The notes under the pieces: model-generated
Databases searched by the model: none
What the model was told of the DNA's origin: nothing
The model's input: only the letters and a program-made list of their open reading frames with translations
In this document: positions 17,989 through 27,031 of the stretch, one piece after another
Position numbering within the stretch: the stretch's first letter is position 1
Layout: every line of letters starts with the position of its first letter
Made by a program: the position numbers and the translations under genes
NCBI RefSeq assembly: GCF_007747445.1
Contig: NZ_CP036425.1
Location: forward strand, 2,092,175 to 2,156,174
Direction of reading: 5' to 3'
From: Poriferisphaera corsica
GTDB taxonomy: Bacteria; Planctomycetota; Phycisphaerae; Phycisphaerales; Phycisphaeraceae
Length of the DNA stretch: 64,000 bases

Positions 17989-18436
17989 TCTTTTCGATTT
18001 CCCGTTTAATTGACTTCAATCTACCAGCTCGCAATTCGCTGTTTATTTTGGACTGATTTCGTCGCCACGCCTTGTCATAGGCGCCATTCCCTTTAACCAT
18101 TCGCTTTGATTTCCAGTGTCTAAAACCTTTGTCTGCAAAATGAGCGGTATAGGCTGGGTATCGTTTCTTACCGCCCTTTGCGAAGCGCTTTTTAGGATTT
18201 GGGCGTACCTTGACCGTTACGGATTCGGTTTTTCTGTCGTACTTCAATTGGACGTGCCACGATTTTTCCAGCGTCTTCGTGTCGCTAGGTGACTCCGACT
18301 TCATCACCTTTTTAACCACGTTTCCGGCTGCTCTGCCACCTGCTGAGTTAATACGTCTCATTTGCTTCGCGTCTAAATCAAGCTGCCCCATCATCCGCCT
18401 AAACTCTTTGCTGTCAGGTTGAATATCGAATTCCAT
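17981..18436 (-). CDS. HK97 gp10-like head-tail/tail completion protein
   Basis: 151 residues, very basic, beginning with a helix that mentions 'AGGRAAGNVVKKVMKSESP' and a long Lys/Arg-rich middle ending in 'GAYDKAWRRNQSKI'. This matches the gp10-like family that acts between connector and tail tube. AAGGAGG stands 7 bases before the ATG. Overlaps its upstream neighbour by 23 bp. Confidence 0.7.
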   Translation of the reverse strand: MEFDIQPDSKEFRRMMGQLDLDAKQMRRINSAGGRAAGNVVKKVMKSESPSDTKTLEKSWHVQLKYDRKTESVTVKVRPNPKKRFAKGGKKRYPAYTAHFADKGFRHWKSKRMVKGNGAYDKAWRRNQSKINSELRAGRLKSIKREIEKNV

Positions 18437-18755
18437 ACGAATCCTCCTTACACCGCAAAATCATTTCTTTATCAACTTCGTTCTCTTCAATCTTCGTGAT
18501 ATGGAGACGTTTATTGCGTTTGCCTTTAACCTCGATTTCACAATCTGTTTCAATTAGGCTTGATGGCCTCAGATACACCTTGTAAGCGGCCTCATTGATT
18601 GCATAATCGCCATGCGACGCATCATCAGCAGAAATCGGCACCAACTTGCATGTGCATGTGTGCAATAATTCATAATGATCTTCACCACTGACGTTTTCAT
18701 CTGCATCGATTGGGCGATAGATTTTGCAGTAGTCAGAATACACCTTCCTGCTCAT
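18414..18755 (-). CDS. Head-tail adaptor/stopper-like protein
   Basis: 113 residues of predicted small beta-barrel type (MSRKVYSDYCKIYRPI… RLHITKIEE). The size, order and 4-bp overlap with the connector gene fit the head-closure (stopper) proteins of HK97- and SPP1-like phages. No decisive motif. Confidence 0.65.
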   Translation of the reverse strand: MSRKVYSDYCKIYRPIDADENVSGEDHYELLHTCTCKLVPISADDASHGDYAINEAAYKVYLRPSSLIETDCEIEVKGKRNKRLHITKIEENEVDKEMILRCKEDSYGIRYST

Positions 18756-19306
18756 TCAAACCTCCCGCGTTTACGAGATGTATGATTCATGAGCAAGTCG
18801 GAAGCACGTTTACCGGGATTATTTTCAGCTATATCGCCCCGGTATTGATACATCGTACTTGCGCGTAAGATGATCGCTTGGATTGCCGTGAGGGGTATTT
18901 CCTCAATTGAGGCATAGCCAACTGTGAGATTGAATTTCAAACGCCACGGCACGTAAGATTTGACTTGTAAAAGCGTCTTTTTGCCTTCATAAGACGTGTA
19001 TCTATCTGGATCAATAAGCGTTTCACCAAAGCTTGAATTAACAGCATAAACTGAATCTATCGATTGGATAGGCCCGATCGTAAGCATATTGCTACGCTCT
19101 GGTTTCGTTTCGATACACGAAATTTTACGTGTGAAAAGAATATCGTTCGTGGTTTCTTCGTAAACTTTTTGGCTTGTGAGCAGGTAACGTGTAAACAATT
19201 CATCGATTTCATCAATGTAAACATCACACTGCTGCTTAATCTGATCTAGTGACACGGCAAGCGTATTTGCGTGATTATTTTCGATTGTGATGAAATCTTG
19301 AAGCAT
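18752..19306 (-). CDS. Head-tail connector (gp6-like)
   Basis: 184 residues with the helical layout of connector proteins that form the ring under the portal. The phrases 'QQCDVYIDEIDELFTRYL', 'IDPDRYTSYEGKKTLLQVKSYVPWRLKFNLTVGYAS' split by strands, and 'IPLTAIQAIILRASTMYQYRGD' are typical of this family. It lies directly after the major capsid gene. Confidence 0.75.
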   Translation of the reverse strand: MLQDFITIENNHANTLAVSLDQIKQQCDVYIDEIDELFTRYLLTSQKVYEETTNDILFTRKISCIETKPERSNMLTIGPIQSIDSVYAVNSSFGETLIDPDRYTSYEGKKTLLQVKSYVPWRLKFNLTVGYASIEEIPLTAIQAIILRASTMYQYRGDIAENNPGKRASDLLMNHTSRKRGRFE

Positions 19307-19380
19307 GAGCGTATCCTAGATTGAAATAAAATCCTCTCCCTCGTTTCCGAGAGAGAGAACTGAGCAAGCAATAGCAGTTA

Positions 19381-20478
19381 TCACGCTGATCCATCAATAT
19401 TAGTGATATGAAGAACGTGATTGTATCGCAAGAACAAGACATCGATATGTGCTACATACGTTGCCTTTTCATCGCCCGGCGATGAAATACCGTCAAAGAC
19501 CGCAAGCAGTTTCCCGAACTCGTAGAAATCTAACGTCCTTGGGTCACACAACACAGCTTCATAGTCAGGCATATCTTCACAGAGGATTGTTTGGACGCCA
19601 GCAATGACGCCGTTGTCATTGCAAAGGAATTGGCCGGAGCCTTCGTCAATTTTGATACCTTGCAGGTAGCTTTGAGTGGCAAGATTGCAAACCAAGATCA
19701 ACCCCCCAGAGGTCGCAGACATTTTAGCCTTGCACTTCATGAATTCGGCGCGATCGAATTCGGTACTCTCTGCGACTGCATATTTCCGTTCAGCAGGGAG
19801 TTCACTCAGTCTTTTAACAAATACCGTATCATAGTACTCCTCAGCAGCGCTTAGTCCGTCTTGACCAATTGCCTTTTTGAGTCCCGGTATAGTTCGAAGC
19901 GCGTGAGAGGTTGAATCATATGATACTTTTCCGCGCACTGGGCGAGCTTCTTTCATTCCCAGCGCCGCTGTCGAGTTAGGCCTGCCGCTATCGTTCTCGC
20001 CAGATTCCGTCATTTTTGCGCCACCGATAGCCGGTATAGCTTGTATGGTGTCAACGGGATGAACAATACGACCAACTCGCGACGGTAACGACCTGAGACG
20101 GTCAGGTGACTGGAACCCCTGCATTTTCGAGCCTACGCTATCGTTGCCCATTGTAAATCCACGGACAACGTCATAGTCAAGCTGTACTTTTGCTGAATTC
20201 TCGGAATTGACTACCTGTTGCAATTGCTCTTCAACCGCATCCGACACTTTATATGAACGCTCAACCTCCTTATCATCATTATCCTTTTCTTCGTACTTAC
20301 GACTGATTACGTCTTCAGCAGCTTCAGCAGCCTTGAGTTCTTTGTTAAGAGATTCATCAATCTCTTTGAGTTTCATGATTTCATCGGTAGTATCGTTGTC
20401 GTCATCGGTTGTAGCCAACTCTTTCATTTTCGCCTGATTCGCGGCGAGAGCTTCTTTAATTTCTTTAGCGGTCTTCAC
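19381..20478 (-). CDS. Major capsid protein, HK97 fold
   Basis: 365 residues. The first about 90 form a Lys/Glu coiled coil (KEIKEALAANQAKMKELA), the delta scaffold domain that the prohead protease removes in HK97. The rest fits the HK97 core, ending 'FLRYNHVLHITNIDGSA'. The start is GTG at 20478 with AAGGTG about 7 bases upstream. It follows the protease gene (102-bp gap), as in HK97. Confidence 0.88.
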   Translation of the reverse strand: MKTAKEIKEALAANQAKMKELATTDDDNDTTDEIMKLKEIDESLNKELKAAEAAEDVISRKYEEKDNDDKEVERSYKVSDAVEEQLQQVVNSENSAKVQLDYDVVRGFTMGNDSVGSKMQGFQSPDRLRSLPSRVGRIVHPVDTIQAIPAIGGAKMTESGENDSGRPNSTAALGMKEARPVRGKVSYDSTSHALRTIPGLKKAIGQDGLSAAEEYYDTVFVKRLSELPAERKYAVAESTEFDRAEFMKCKAKMSATSGGLILVCNLATQSYLQGIKIDEGSGQFLCNDNGVIAGVQTILCEDMPDYEAVLCDPRTLDFYEFGKLLAVFDGISSPGDEKATYVAHIDVLFLRYNHVLHITNIDGSA

Positions 20479-20580
20479 TGGTTTTCACCTTGTTTTCAGT
20501 AGTTTTTAAAATCTGGATACAAAACACATCGCGTATATCTCAAGCGAATCACGCCGGTTGGCTATGGCCCCAATATTCGT

Positions 20581-21177
20581 TCATGCTTTCAGGTACGCTT
20601 TGATGTTATTGACCTGCACTTTAAGAGACGCAACATCCGTCTCAAGTGCTTTTATTTTGTTGTTAGCTTCTGCAAGCTCGCCACTATCGGCTGATCTTGC
20701 TGCCGCGTAAGTAGCAGGATATGCCGCTTTGGTCACAAGTGAGATTTCACGCACATGGCCTCCGACAACTTCTCGCTCCTCGGCGTCTCTGTCTTTGTAT
20801 CGCACGCCGCCGTTAAATGAGAATCCCTCATATTCCCCTCTCTGAACGTCGTCGTAGATAACCTTGTGTTCTGGGTCGGTCAGGTCAAGCTGGCAATCGA
20901 CATAAACCCCATCTTCTTTAACTTCGATTTTTAGGTTTGGATTTGATGATCGCATGATTTCCCGCGATAGGTCATGATTGATACACAAGGGAACATCAAA
21001 ATCACCCTTAAATGAATCATCAAAAGCACCACGTTTAATCGTCTCGTAATACTCATTCTCACGATCAAATTTTGTAGTAACCCGCCGAGATGGTGACTCA
21101 TAAGGTATTGCTAATCCAAAAATTCGTCCCTTATCGCCGGTTTGAATTGAACGCGTAATCAGTACAGTGTTATCCAT
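20581..21177 (-). CDS. HK97-family prohead protease
   Basis: 198 residues. The assemblin-type catalytic His and Ser are visible in 'CINHDLSREIMRSS' and 'EGFSFNGGVRY', and the family strand 'REISLVTKAAYPATYAAAR' follows. A C-terminal Leu/Val heptad coiled coil (residues about 165-195) may interact with the capsid scaffold domain. One base separates it from the portal stop. Confidence 0.9.
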   Translation of the reverse strand: MDNTVLITRSIQTGDKGRIFGLAIPYESPSRRVTTKFDRENEYYETIKRGAFDDSFKGDFDVPLCINHDLSREIMRSSNPNLKIEVKEDGVYVDCQLDLTDPEHKVIYDDVQRGEYEGFSFNGGVRYKDRDAEEREVVGGHVREISLVTKAAYPATYAAARSADSGELAEANNKIKALETDVASLKVQVNNIKAYLKA

Positions 21178-21178
21178 G

Positions 21179-22639
21179 TCAAGTGTTCTCTTTATTGTTG
21201 TTTTTAATTAGTTGCAGAATTTGCGACCAACGCGCTATCATGTATTTAGCTTGGTTTTCTGTGTCGAAATCAGCCAACGGCGTCTCATATATTGCCTGTT
21301 CAGAAATCTTTTTTGCATCAAAACGATGTGTTGGCTCAAATTGCCGTAATACTTCGTAAAGCTGATGTTGCGAGGTCGCCTTCGTCTTCTCATCCATCAC
21401 TTCGTAGTGTTTCCCGCTCTTGAATTTCTTGGCTATGGCGTTTGTTTCACGACGCGCGAACCGTTCAACTTCACTTTTTAGTAACTCCCCAGACAATCCT
21501 CTCTCGTCCGCGTAGCCAATATTAAGCGGGCTTCGCATTATGTCCCCGGACGCCCCGACGCTAGGCTGATTCATCATTCCCCGGACCTCATTTTGCGTGA
21601 GAATACCGTTGTTTAATTGCTTTTCTAAAACCTCAACCTGATCCTTCAGATTGACACGGACTAATGCGTCATAGTTGTAACGAATAGAGTGAGTGCGTCT
21701 TTCGGTAGGCGTGAGAAGTTTTAAGCCAAGTTCACCGCACCAAATTTTACCCCACGGTATTAGCTTATTTTTGTAACGATTCGTTTCAATTTCAAGTGAG
21801 TTATATGAAGCGTTGCCCGCAAAAATATTAAAATAATGAAGGGGAAATTTAAAACGATTAGCAAGGCGCTTTTCTGACGATGAAAGTAATACATCAATCA
21901 CATTATCTTTTAATGATGATTCTGTCCGATCGATCTTAACGCGTTCATCAAGTACTGGGATTTTGTCACGATCATCGCGATACTTCTTCATAATCTCACG
22001 AACCTGCTGAACCTCATCGGATTGCATTTCCTTTGAATGTGAAGCTGTAACACGATCAGAAAAACCATCACCAACCTTGTTTTTAAGGAACTGCCTGAGG
22101 CCCAAATTTAACCTCAAGTCTTCTTCACCGCGTTTTAGCAAACCCTCCCCAATCCCTAAAGAACCGCGAGGATTCCATCGCAGGTGTATAATATCCTTAT
22201 GCCAAATTTTCTTTGATGCAGTATTGTCGCCAATTTTGAAGATATAAATATGCTGTTTGGTTTTTGAATCAAATTTTATATCACCAAACCATTTCGAATC
22301 AATCTGATTCAGCATCACAATTTTATTGCCCGAACGTACGATCTCGGCAAAAGCATTACCGTGTAAAACAAGATCCGTATTCATAGCCCTAACGAAGTGC
22401 TGGCGAGTCAGGATGGGCGTAGGGTAGTTGAGTAAGGTGTCGAGTTGATGGTTAATAACAACAGAACGGCCGCTTTGTTTCTCATAAACATGTAGCGGTA
22501 GCGTCTCATGAGGGGAACTCATAGCCTCGATTCCAGATTCAACAACATCTAACGAAAGCGTTGATTTTTCATCTACTGTAACGTGGATATTGCGCTGAAT
22601 TTGGCTGAGTACATATTCGACAACTCTGTTATCATCCAT
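21179..22639 (-). CDS. Phage portal protein (HK97 type)
   Basis: 486 residues. Family phrases include 'SPHETLPLHVYEKQSGRS', 'ALVRVNLK' late in the chain, 'HGNAFAEIVRSGNKIVML', 'IIHLRWNPRGSLGIGEGLL' and 'NNGILTQNEVRGMMNQPSVG'. The protein forms the dodecameric DNA gate at the capsid vertex. The gene lies between terminase and protease. Confidence 0.92.
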   Translation of the reverse strand: MDDNRVVEYVLSQIQRNIHVTVDEKSTLSLDVVESGIEAMSSPHETLPLHVYEKQSGRSVVINHQLDTLLNYPTPILTRQHFVRAMNTDLVLHGNAFAEIVRSGNKIVMLNQIDSKWFGDIKFDSKTKQHIYIFKIGDNTASKKIWHKDIIHLRWNPRGSLGIGEGLLKRGEEDLRLNLGLRQFLKNKVGDGFSDRVTASHSKEMQSDEVQQVREIMKKYRDDRDKIPVLDERVKIDRTESSLKDNVIDVLLSSSEKRLANRFKFPLHYFNIFAGNASYNSLEIETNRYKNKLIPWGKIWCGELGLKLLTPTERRTHSIRYNYDALVRVNLKDQVEVLEKQLNNGILTQNEVRGMMNQPSVGASGDIMRSPLNIGYADERGLSGELLKSEVERFARRETNAIAKKFKSGKHYEVMDEKTKATSQHQLYEVLRQFEPTHRFDAKKISEQAIYETPLADFDTENQAKYMIARWSQILQLIKNNNKENT

Positions 22640-22673
22640 AAAAGATATGACGTATTTGCCAAAAAATATCTTT

Positions 22674-24335
22674 TTAAACGAGTGCCATTTGAACAGGAGT
22701 ATATTCTTTACTGTTTTTGGGTTCGCAGTTATTGCGATGAATCAACTCACAGCACATTCCTAAGCAAACCGCCCCATCAACTTTCTTCTTTTTTTTACTC
22801 TCATCTTTATCAATCCACAAATCGTTATAACTATTCGTTTTCGCTTTAGCATTGATTATGCAGCGGTTCATTAATTCGTTATTGTCGTGTGCAAACCGAT
22901 GCTCACCGACAAGCTTTTCCATTTCCCTGTAACCATTGCTGAGGAATTTGGCTTGCTTCAAGGGAATAAAGATCAAACCCGCCGCTTCAAGCTCAATCTG
23001 AACCGGATGTGACCAATTAATATCAAACCCAACTTCATCTAGTTTGTAATGCTGCATTATCTCGACTATGTCTGTACCAATTTGCGTATGGTCAACAAAT
23101 CTCTCACCGCTAAACCGCAAATCACCCATTTTTTCAAGGGCACGGTAGCCAATACCATCCTTCCCCTCACGACTTGCAATATCTTCTTCTGGTAGCCAGA
23201 ACCATGATTTGACTCGATAAAACGGATCTTCATCAGTAGGCAGAAACACAATTACAAATGAATTCCAGTCCCCAATTTTGGCCAAGTCAAAAGCGGAATA
23301 CGCCGGCCTTCCAATCAATAAATCATCATCGAATGACTCGGATCTGCACTCCGTCCAATCCGCGGACGAAAGCCAGCTTGTCGCGGTATCAGTCCATTGA
23401 TTGCAGTAATAACGACGAAAGTCTAATTCTTCGGTAGCTGATGTTTTCGCCGCCTCTGCTTTTTCTAGATAACGCTGGTGCTTGATAATGACCCCGTAGT
23501 TGGGGTTGGCCTTTGGCCAATTGGCGGGATCGAAAATATCATCATCCTCAGCAACTTCATAGATGATGGATAGGAAGTAATCTTTCTTGATCAAGCCATC
23601 TCTCACTCCGCAAGCTTCTTGATAAAGATCATAGCCCGGCCCTGTCTTATCCTCTCCCGCGGTTGTCGTGTAGAGCGTGAGGGGCTGATTTCTCGCAACT
23701 GGCAATTGTCTGATTAATCGCAGTAACTTTTTTTGATGAGAAGGATATAAGTGTGTTTCGTCTACACTTTGCATATGAGGATTGCAACCGTCAATCGTTG
23801 TGTGGTTGGCCGCAAGTACCTCTGCGAAATTGTCGGCGGTTGCTGTCTGGTAATAAATTTTCTTTTTATCGATTCGGCAGCGTTCACTGATGCCACATGA
23901 TGCCTTGCCCATTTGTCGCATCACGTCAAACACCGTTCGGCTAGCCTGATTTTCATTGTTCGCTACGGAGTACACTTCCGCGCCGCCCTCACCATCAGCG
24001 CACAGCATGTACCACATTAGAGCTGCGGCAAACAATGACTTACCTTGCTTCTTGCCGATATGCATGAAGACTTCGGTAAATCTACGGAACCCAGATTCGA
24101 TGTGTTTGATACCGAAAATGACATGGATAACATCAATCTGCCACGGCGCAAGGATGAACGGCTTACCTTTAAATTCGGCTTTGATGTGTTTACATTCTGC
24201 CTGAATGAAATCGACGACTTTGTCGGCAGCAGCGGGATCGTAGTAGTACATCGCCGCAAGCTTCGCGTCAGAAACACTGCTCGGCTGGATCAAGGGATCT
24301 ATATATTTTTTGCGTAAATCCAACATAAGACCCAC
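22674..24335 (-). CDS. terL: Terminase large subunit
   Basis: 553 residues. The N-terminal ATPase has a Walker A-like GKKQGKS (after VFMHI) and Walker B 'MQSVDETHLY' with the Asp-Glu pair. The C-terminal nuclease has acidic strands 'SAFDLAKIGDWNSFVIV', 'EVGFDINWSHP' and 'KKVDGAVCLGM'. It packages DNA into the prohead. GTG at 24335 overlaps nothing and starts 5 bp after the small-subunit stop; an ATG at 24326 is an alternative start. Confidence 0.95.
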   Translation of the reverse strand: MGLMLDLRKKYIDPLIQPSSVSDAKLAAMYYYDPAAADKVVDFIQAECKHIKAEFKGKPFILAPWQIDVIHVIFGIKHIESGFRRFTEVFMHIGKKQGKSLFAAALMWYMLCADGEGGAEVYSVANNENQASRTVFDVMRQMGKASCGISERCRIDKKKIYYQTATADNFAEVLAANHTTIDGCNPHMQSVDETHLYPSHQKKLLRLIRQLPVARNQPLTLYTTTAGEDKTGPGYDLYQEACGVRDGLIKKDYFLSIIYEVAEDDDIFDPANWPKANPNYGVIIKHQRYLEKAEAAKTSATEELDFRRYYCNQWTDTATSWLSSADWTECRSESFDDDLLIGRPAYSAFDLAKIGDWNSFVIVFLPTDEDPFYRVKSWFWLPEEDIASREGKDGIGYRALEKMGDLRFSGERFVDHTQIGTDIVEIMQHYKLDEVGFDINWSHPVQIELEAAGLIFIPLKQAKFLSNGYREMEKLVGEHRFAHDNNELMNRCIINAKAKTNSYNDLWIDKDESKKKKKVDGAVCLGMCCELIHRNNCEPKNSKEYTPVQMALV

Positions 24336-24340
24336 ATGAT

Positions 24341-24769
24341 TTAATCAAACCGACTGTTCCGTTTATCTTCCTCCTTAGAGGCTTGTTTCTTCCCTTGCTT
24401 CTTATCTTGTACTTGTGCCTGTAACAATTTGGATAGAGACACTGCGTACCTCTGCTTGGCTTCTAGGATTTGCTGTAGTGGATGCTTTTTCATACCCGCT
24501 TTCGCGTCATCAATGATGTACCGATGCTCGATCGGTAGCGTTGATTGATGGGCGACGATTTCTTCAATCTCAGCTTGTAGTAACGCAAGATCGGCTAGCC
24601 TGTCGAGGTTGATTTCTCCGACCAGCCCATCACATTCGATTTTATCTTTGAGTGAATCATATTTTTCTTTTGCTCGATCGCTATTGCGCAGCAGCGCCGG
24701 GTATGACCGGCTTTTCGATCCCCTTGGGCGTCCGGTTTTTTTTGCTGGGTTTCTATCACTTTCCTGCAT
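24341..24769 (-). CDS. terS: Probable terminase small subunit
   Basis: 142 residues, helical and charged, starting with a basic 'KKTGRPRGSKSRSYP' segment of the kind seen in P27-like small terminases and ending in Lys-rich helix. Position directly before terL supports the call. It would recognise the packaging site. Confidence 0.7.
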   Translation of the reverse strand: MQESDRNPAKKTGRPRGSKSRSYPALLRNSDRAKEKYDSLKDKIECDGLVGEINLDRLADLALLQAEIEEIVAHQSTLPIEHRYIIDDAKAGMKKHPLQQILEAKQRYAVSLSKLLQAQVQDKKQGKKQASKEEDKRNSRFD

Positions 24770-24930
24770 ATTAATCAGATATTTTTCAGTAATTTTTTAG
24801 AGTTTCCAAAACCTCAAAATCTGCGTTTCTGTTAGGTAAAGAATGTTTTGGGAGGTATTTGCAAAAATCTGGTGCGTAAAAAAATGGAGGGGAACAGGCG
24901 GTGTAGAGCAAATGCCGATTTATGGATTTT
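24770..24930. other. Spacer between HNH and terS, candidate cos/pac region
   Basis: 161 bp without a gene, between the HNH endonuclease and terS, where cos sites of HK97-like phages with HNH proteins usually lie. It has an A/T-rich half and a GC-rich half with a run CCCCCCTCCCC on the plus strand. I see no clear symmetric cos element, so this rests on position alone. Confidence 0.3.
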
Positions 24931-25326
24931 CTAACCCCCCTCCCCTTTCCTGCTGCGCTTCTCACGTCCATGTAGCCGGTTGTGACAGGCCGCGCAGACG
25001 CTTTCGAGGTTTGGCAGATGCGTACGTAGGTCTGGACGCTCGCGGGCTTCTAGGACGTGGTGGACGATCGTAGCGGGGGTGAGCTTCCCCGCCTTCTCGC
25101 ATTGCTTACAAAGATGATTGTCTCGCCTCAATGCCTTAACCCTAACCTCCCTCCATTCTTTCGAGTGGTAGAAGTCAGCAGCTTCTTTGTTGCGGCGATT
25201 GTCGTCGTATTCTTTGTGTCGTTGAGTCGCCTGTTGTTCGCCCTGCTTGGTGTGTCTGTCACACCACCCGCGCACCTGTAAGCGTGCGCCACAACCCGGG
25301 TTGTTACAAAGAAAGACCTGAGGCAT
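24931..25326 (-). CDS. HNH endonuclease linked to DNA packaging
   Basis: 131 residues. A first Cys cluster (CNNPGCG…CDRH) precedes the HNH core: 'FYHSKEWREVRVKALRRDN', 'CKQCEKAG', 'IVHHVLEARERPDL', 'LPNLESVCAACHNRLHGR', with zinc Cys pairs and the catalytic His-His. In HK97-type cos phages such proteins act with terminase at cos. I start at ATG 25326; a GTG at 25335 is possible. Confidence 0.92.
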   Translation of the reverse strand: MPQVFLCNNPGCGARLQVRGWCDRHTKQGEQQATQRHKEYDDNRRNKEAADFYHSKEWREVRVKALRRDNHLCKQCEKAGKLTPATIVHHVLEARERPDLRTHLPNLESVCAACHNRLHGREKRSRKGEGG

Positions 25327-25336
25327 ATGTAACACC

Positions 25337-25606
25337 CTATCGTGCGAGAATATCGTAAGTCACTTTAGCTGTGCCGCCCTTGGGGGTGAAGACGAACCCA
25401 ACAATCTCGCGGTAGCCGCGACACCACGGACGTTCTTCACCACTTCGAATAGTCTTTGGTGCGGTGGTGGTCGTTTGGCCGCGTGATCTCACAACTAACG
25501 ACACATCAAGATCGCCATCATCACTACGTACTAGTACCGTGGTCGCTGGATCAATCGCAACAAGTGTTTCTGCATCGATTGTTTTTTCGTATTCAGTTTC
25601 AGCCAT
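25337..25606 (-). CDS. Small conserved-looking phage protein, unknown
   Basis: 89 residues, beta-rich and Thr-rich (LDVSLVVRSRGQTTTT… GGTAKVTYDIL), without membrane helix or signal. It lies between the HNH gene and a lectin-like gene. A small decoration or neck-type protein is only a guess from composition. Confidence 0.6.
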   Translation of the reverse strand: MAETEYEKTIDAETLVAIDPATTVLVRSDDGDLDVSLVVRSRGQTTTTAPKTIRSGEERPWCRGYREIVGFVFTPKGGTAKVTYDILAR

Positions 25607-25625
25607 TACAATGGCCTCCTGTAAT

Positions 25626-26342
25626 TTAAAAGCCCATACCCATACTCATACCGGGCATAAGCAAGATATTCTGTTTTTCTTTTAACGATTCGTGTATCGC
25701 TTTTACCTCATCTACCGTGAGTACTCGTTGCGCCTGACCGAAACAACAAGCACGGGCATGCGCTCTATTCGAGGCGCCCTGATAGATAGTTCCTAGAAAC
25801 CAATGGGTATTCGGCGTATTCTCGCTCGGTGTATATGAAAGTGGTGATTGGTGGATCTTGTTACCATTGCGATAGAGCGTCCAAACCTTAGAAACTCCAT
25901 CATAAGTTGACAGAATGTCATGCCACTGACCAGCAGTAGAGGCGATTTCAATACGTTCTGGTACATTGTTGTACCGCGTAACCATCAATCCAAAATCGCG
26001 CGTCTGTATTCCAATGTGCTTGCCATACCAAGTAGAATCGCCATCAGCAGCACAAGATAGAAACTCCTTATTTGCCAGCGTCATCGGCGCCAAAAGAACG
26101 CCCACAGAGAACGAATCATTCAAGCCCACATTGATTGTGCGGGAAATGCGTACCTCAGATTGAATACCATCGGTTTCGACTGCCGTAACGCCCGGTTTTG
26201 GCCCCGTGGCAACACGATCCGATTGCGGCATATTAATAGCTACAGCAGGATTTCCACCCACTGTGAGCGCATCGAGCGTTGGTGAAAGCGGGTGGTACGT
26301 GTCATAGACGTTAGTTCGAACCTCATGCGTCAGATGCATCAT
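25626..26342 (-). CDS. LamG/concanavalin-like domain protein
   Basis: 238 residues with a jelly-roll pattern of the LamG type: 'FSVGVLLAPMTLANKEFLSC', 'GLMVTRYNNVPERIEIAST', 'GQWHDILSTYDG', 'WTLYRNGNKIHQSPLSY', 'WFLGTIYQGASNRAHARACCF'. A short Met/Gly-rich tail (MPGMSMGMGF) ends it. Possibly a capsid decoration or adhesion protein that binds surface glycans. Coupled by 4 bp to the 144-residue gene. Confidence 0.7.
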   Translation of the reverse strand: MMHLTHEVRTNVYDTYHPLSPTLDALTVGGNPAVAINMPQSDRVATGPKPGVTAVETDGIQSEVRISRTINVGLNDSFSVGVLLAPMTLANKEFLSCAADGDSTWYGKHIGIQTRDFGLMVTRYNNVPERIEIASTAGQWHDILSTYDGVSKVWTLYRNGNKIHQSPLSYTPSENTPNTHWFLGTIYQGASNRAHARACCFGQAQRVLTVDEVKAIHESLKEKQNILLMPGMSMGMGF

Positions 26343-26773
26343 TCACCTTCCAATTCTGCCTCGCCCCATACATCTTGATGCTCATGCAAATAAGCAATGA
26401 TTGCATCATCAGTATCAAACCCGTAAGCGTTTTGAGCATGGTCAGTCATGTACGTCGCACACAAAGTGCTATCAGGTGAACCTGAGCTATTAGGCTGCAA
26501 AATTAGACCAGCACCATTCATACTCAAGCGTGGCCTGATCCTGCCGGGATGTCCGGCCATCTCGCAAAGTAGAACACACGCCCCGTATCGCTCAAAAGAG
26601 ACGCCTGAATAGATGGCAGGGTCATACTTGGCTGCAACCAATCCATGCCGCAGCGCCGCTCCTATCGCCATATCAACGGTAAGCACAAGATCACCACAAA
26701 CCAATCCGATCTCCGGTGTCGGTACGATGTACCATTTCTTTAGCTGGCTTGGGTGATTGACTGGTGTGATCAT
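26339..26773 (-). CDS. Unrecognised phage protein next to lectin-like gene
   Basis: 144 residues, no signal or helix of membrane type. It contains 'DLVLTVDMAIGAALRHGL' and an acidic end (DVWGEAELEGE). Translationally coupled to the LamG-like gene, so the two probably act together; no catalytic motif seen. Confidence 0.6.
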   Translation of the reverse strand: MITPVNHPSQLKKWYIVPTPEIGLVCGDLVLTVDMAIGAALRHGLVAAKYDPAIYSGVSFERYGACVLLCEMAGHPGRIRPRLSMNGAGLILQPNSSGSPDSTLCATYMTDHAQNAYGFDTDDAIIAYLHEHQDVWGEAELEGE

Positions 26774-26834
26774 TTCGGTAATTCCATAAGCAGTAGATTA
26801 AAACCACAGACCGCCGTTAAGCGGTCGGCGATGA

Positions 26835-27029
26835 TTAACTATCGTTTTCAATCTTGGCTTGACGTGCGGCCGAACCATTATCATCGTAGATGGTCGCCGC
26901 GATTTTCTTCACTTCATCGGCCACAGTCCGAAGCGTAGGAGCGAAGTAGCCACGGCCAAGCCAACCGATAATAAAACCAATTGCGATAAGCCCAATTTGG
27001 GCGATTAGAAAGAAATAAAACTCATACAT
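26835..27029 (-). CDS. Small single-pass membrane protein (holin or spanin candidate)
   Basis: 64 residues: N-terminal membrane helix (FYFFLIAQIGLIAIGFIIGW) then a charged tail. The frame continues upstream of 27029 but inside the neighbouring lipoprotein gene, so I start at the ATG at 27029, which has GGAG about 8 bases upstream. Two bases separate it from the lipoprotein stop. Pairing of a small helix protein with a lipoprotein suggests envelope disruption. Confidence 0.65.
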   Translation of the reverse strand: MYEFYFFLIAQIGLIAIGFIIGWLGRGYFAPTLRTVADEVKKIAATIYDDNGSAARQAKIENDS

Positions 27030-27031
27030 GA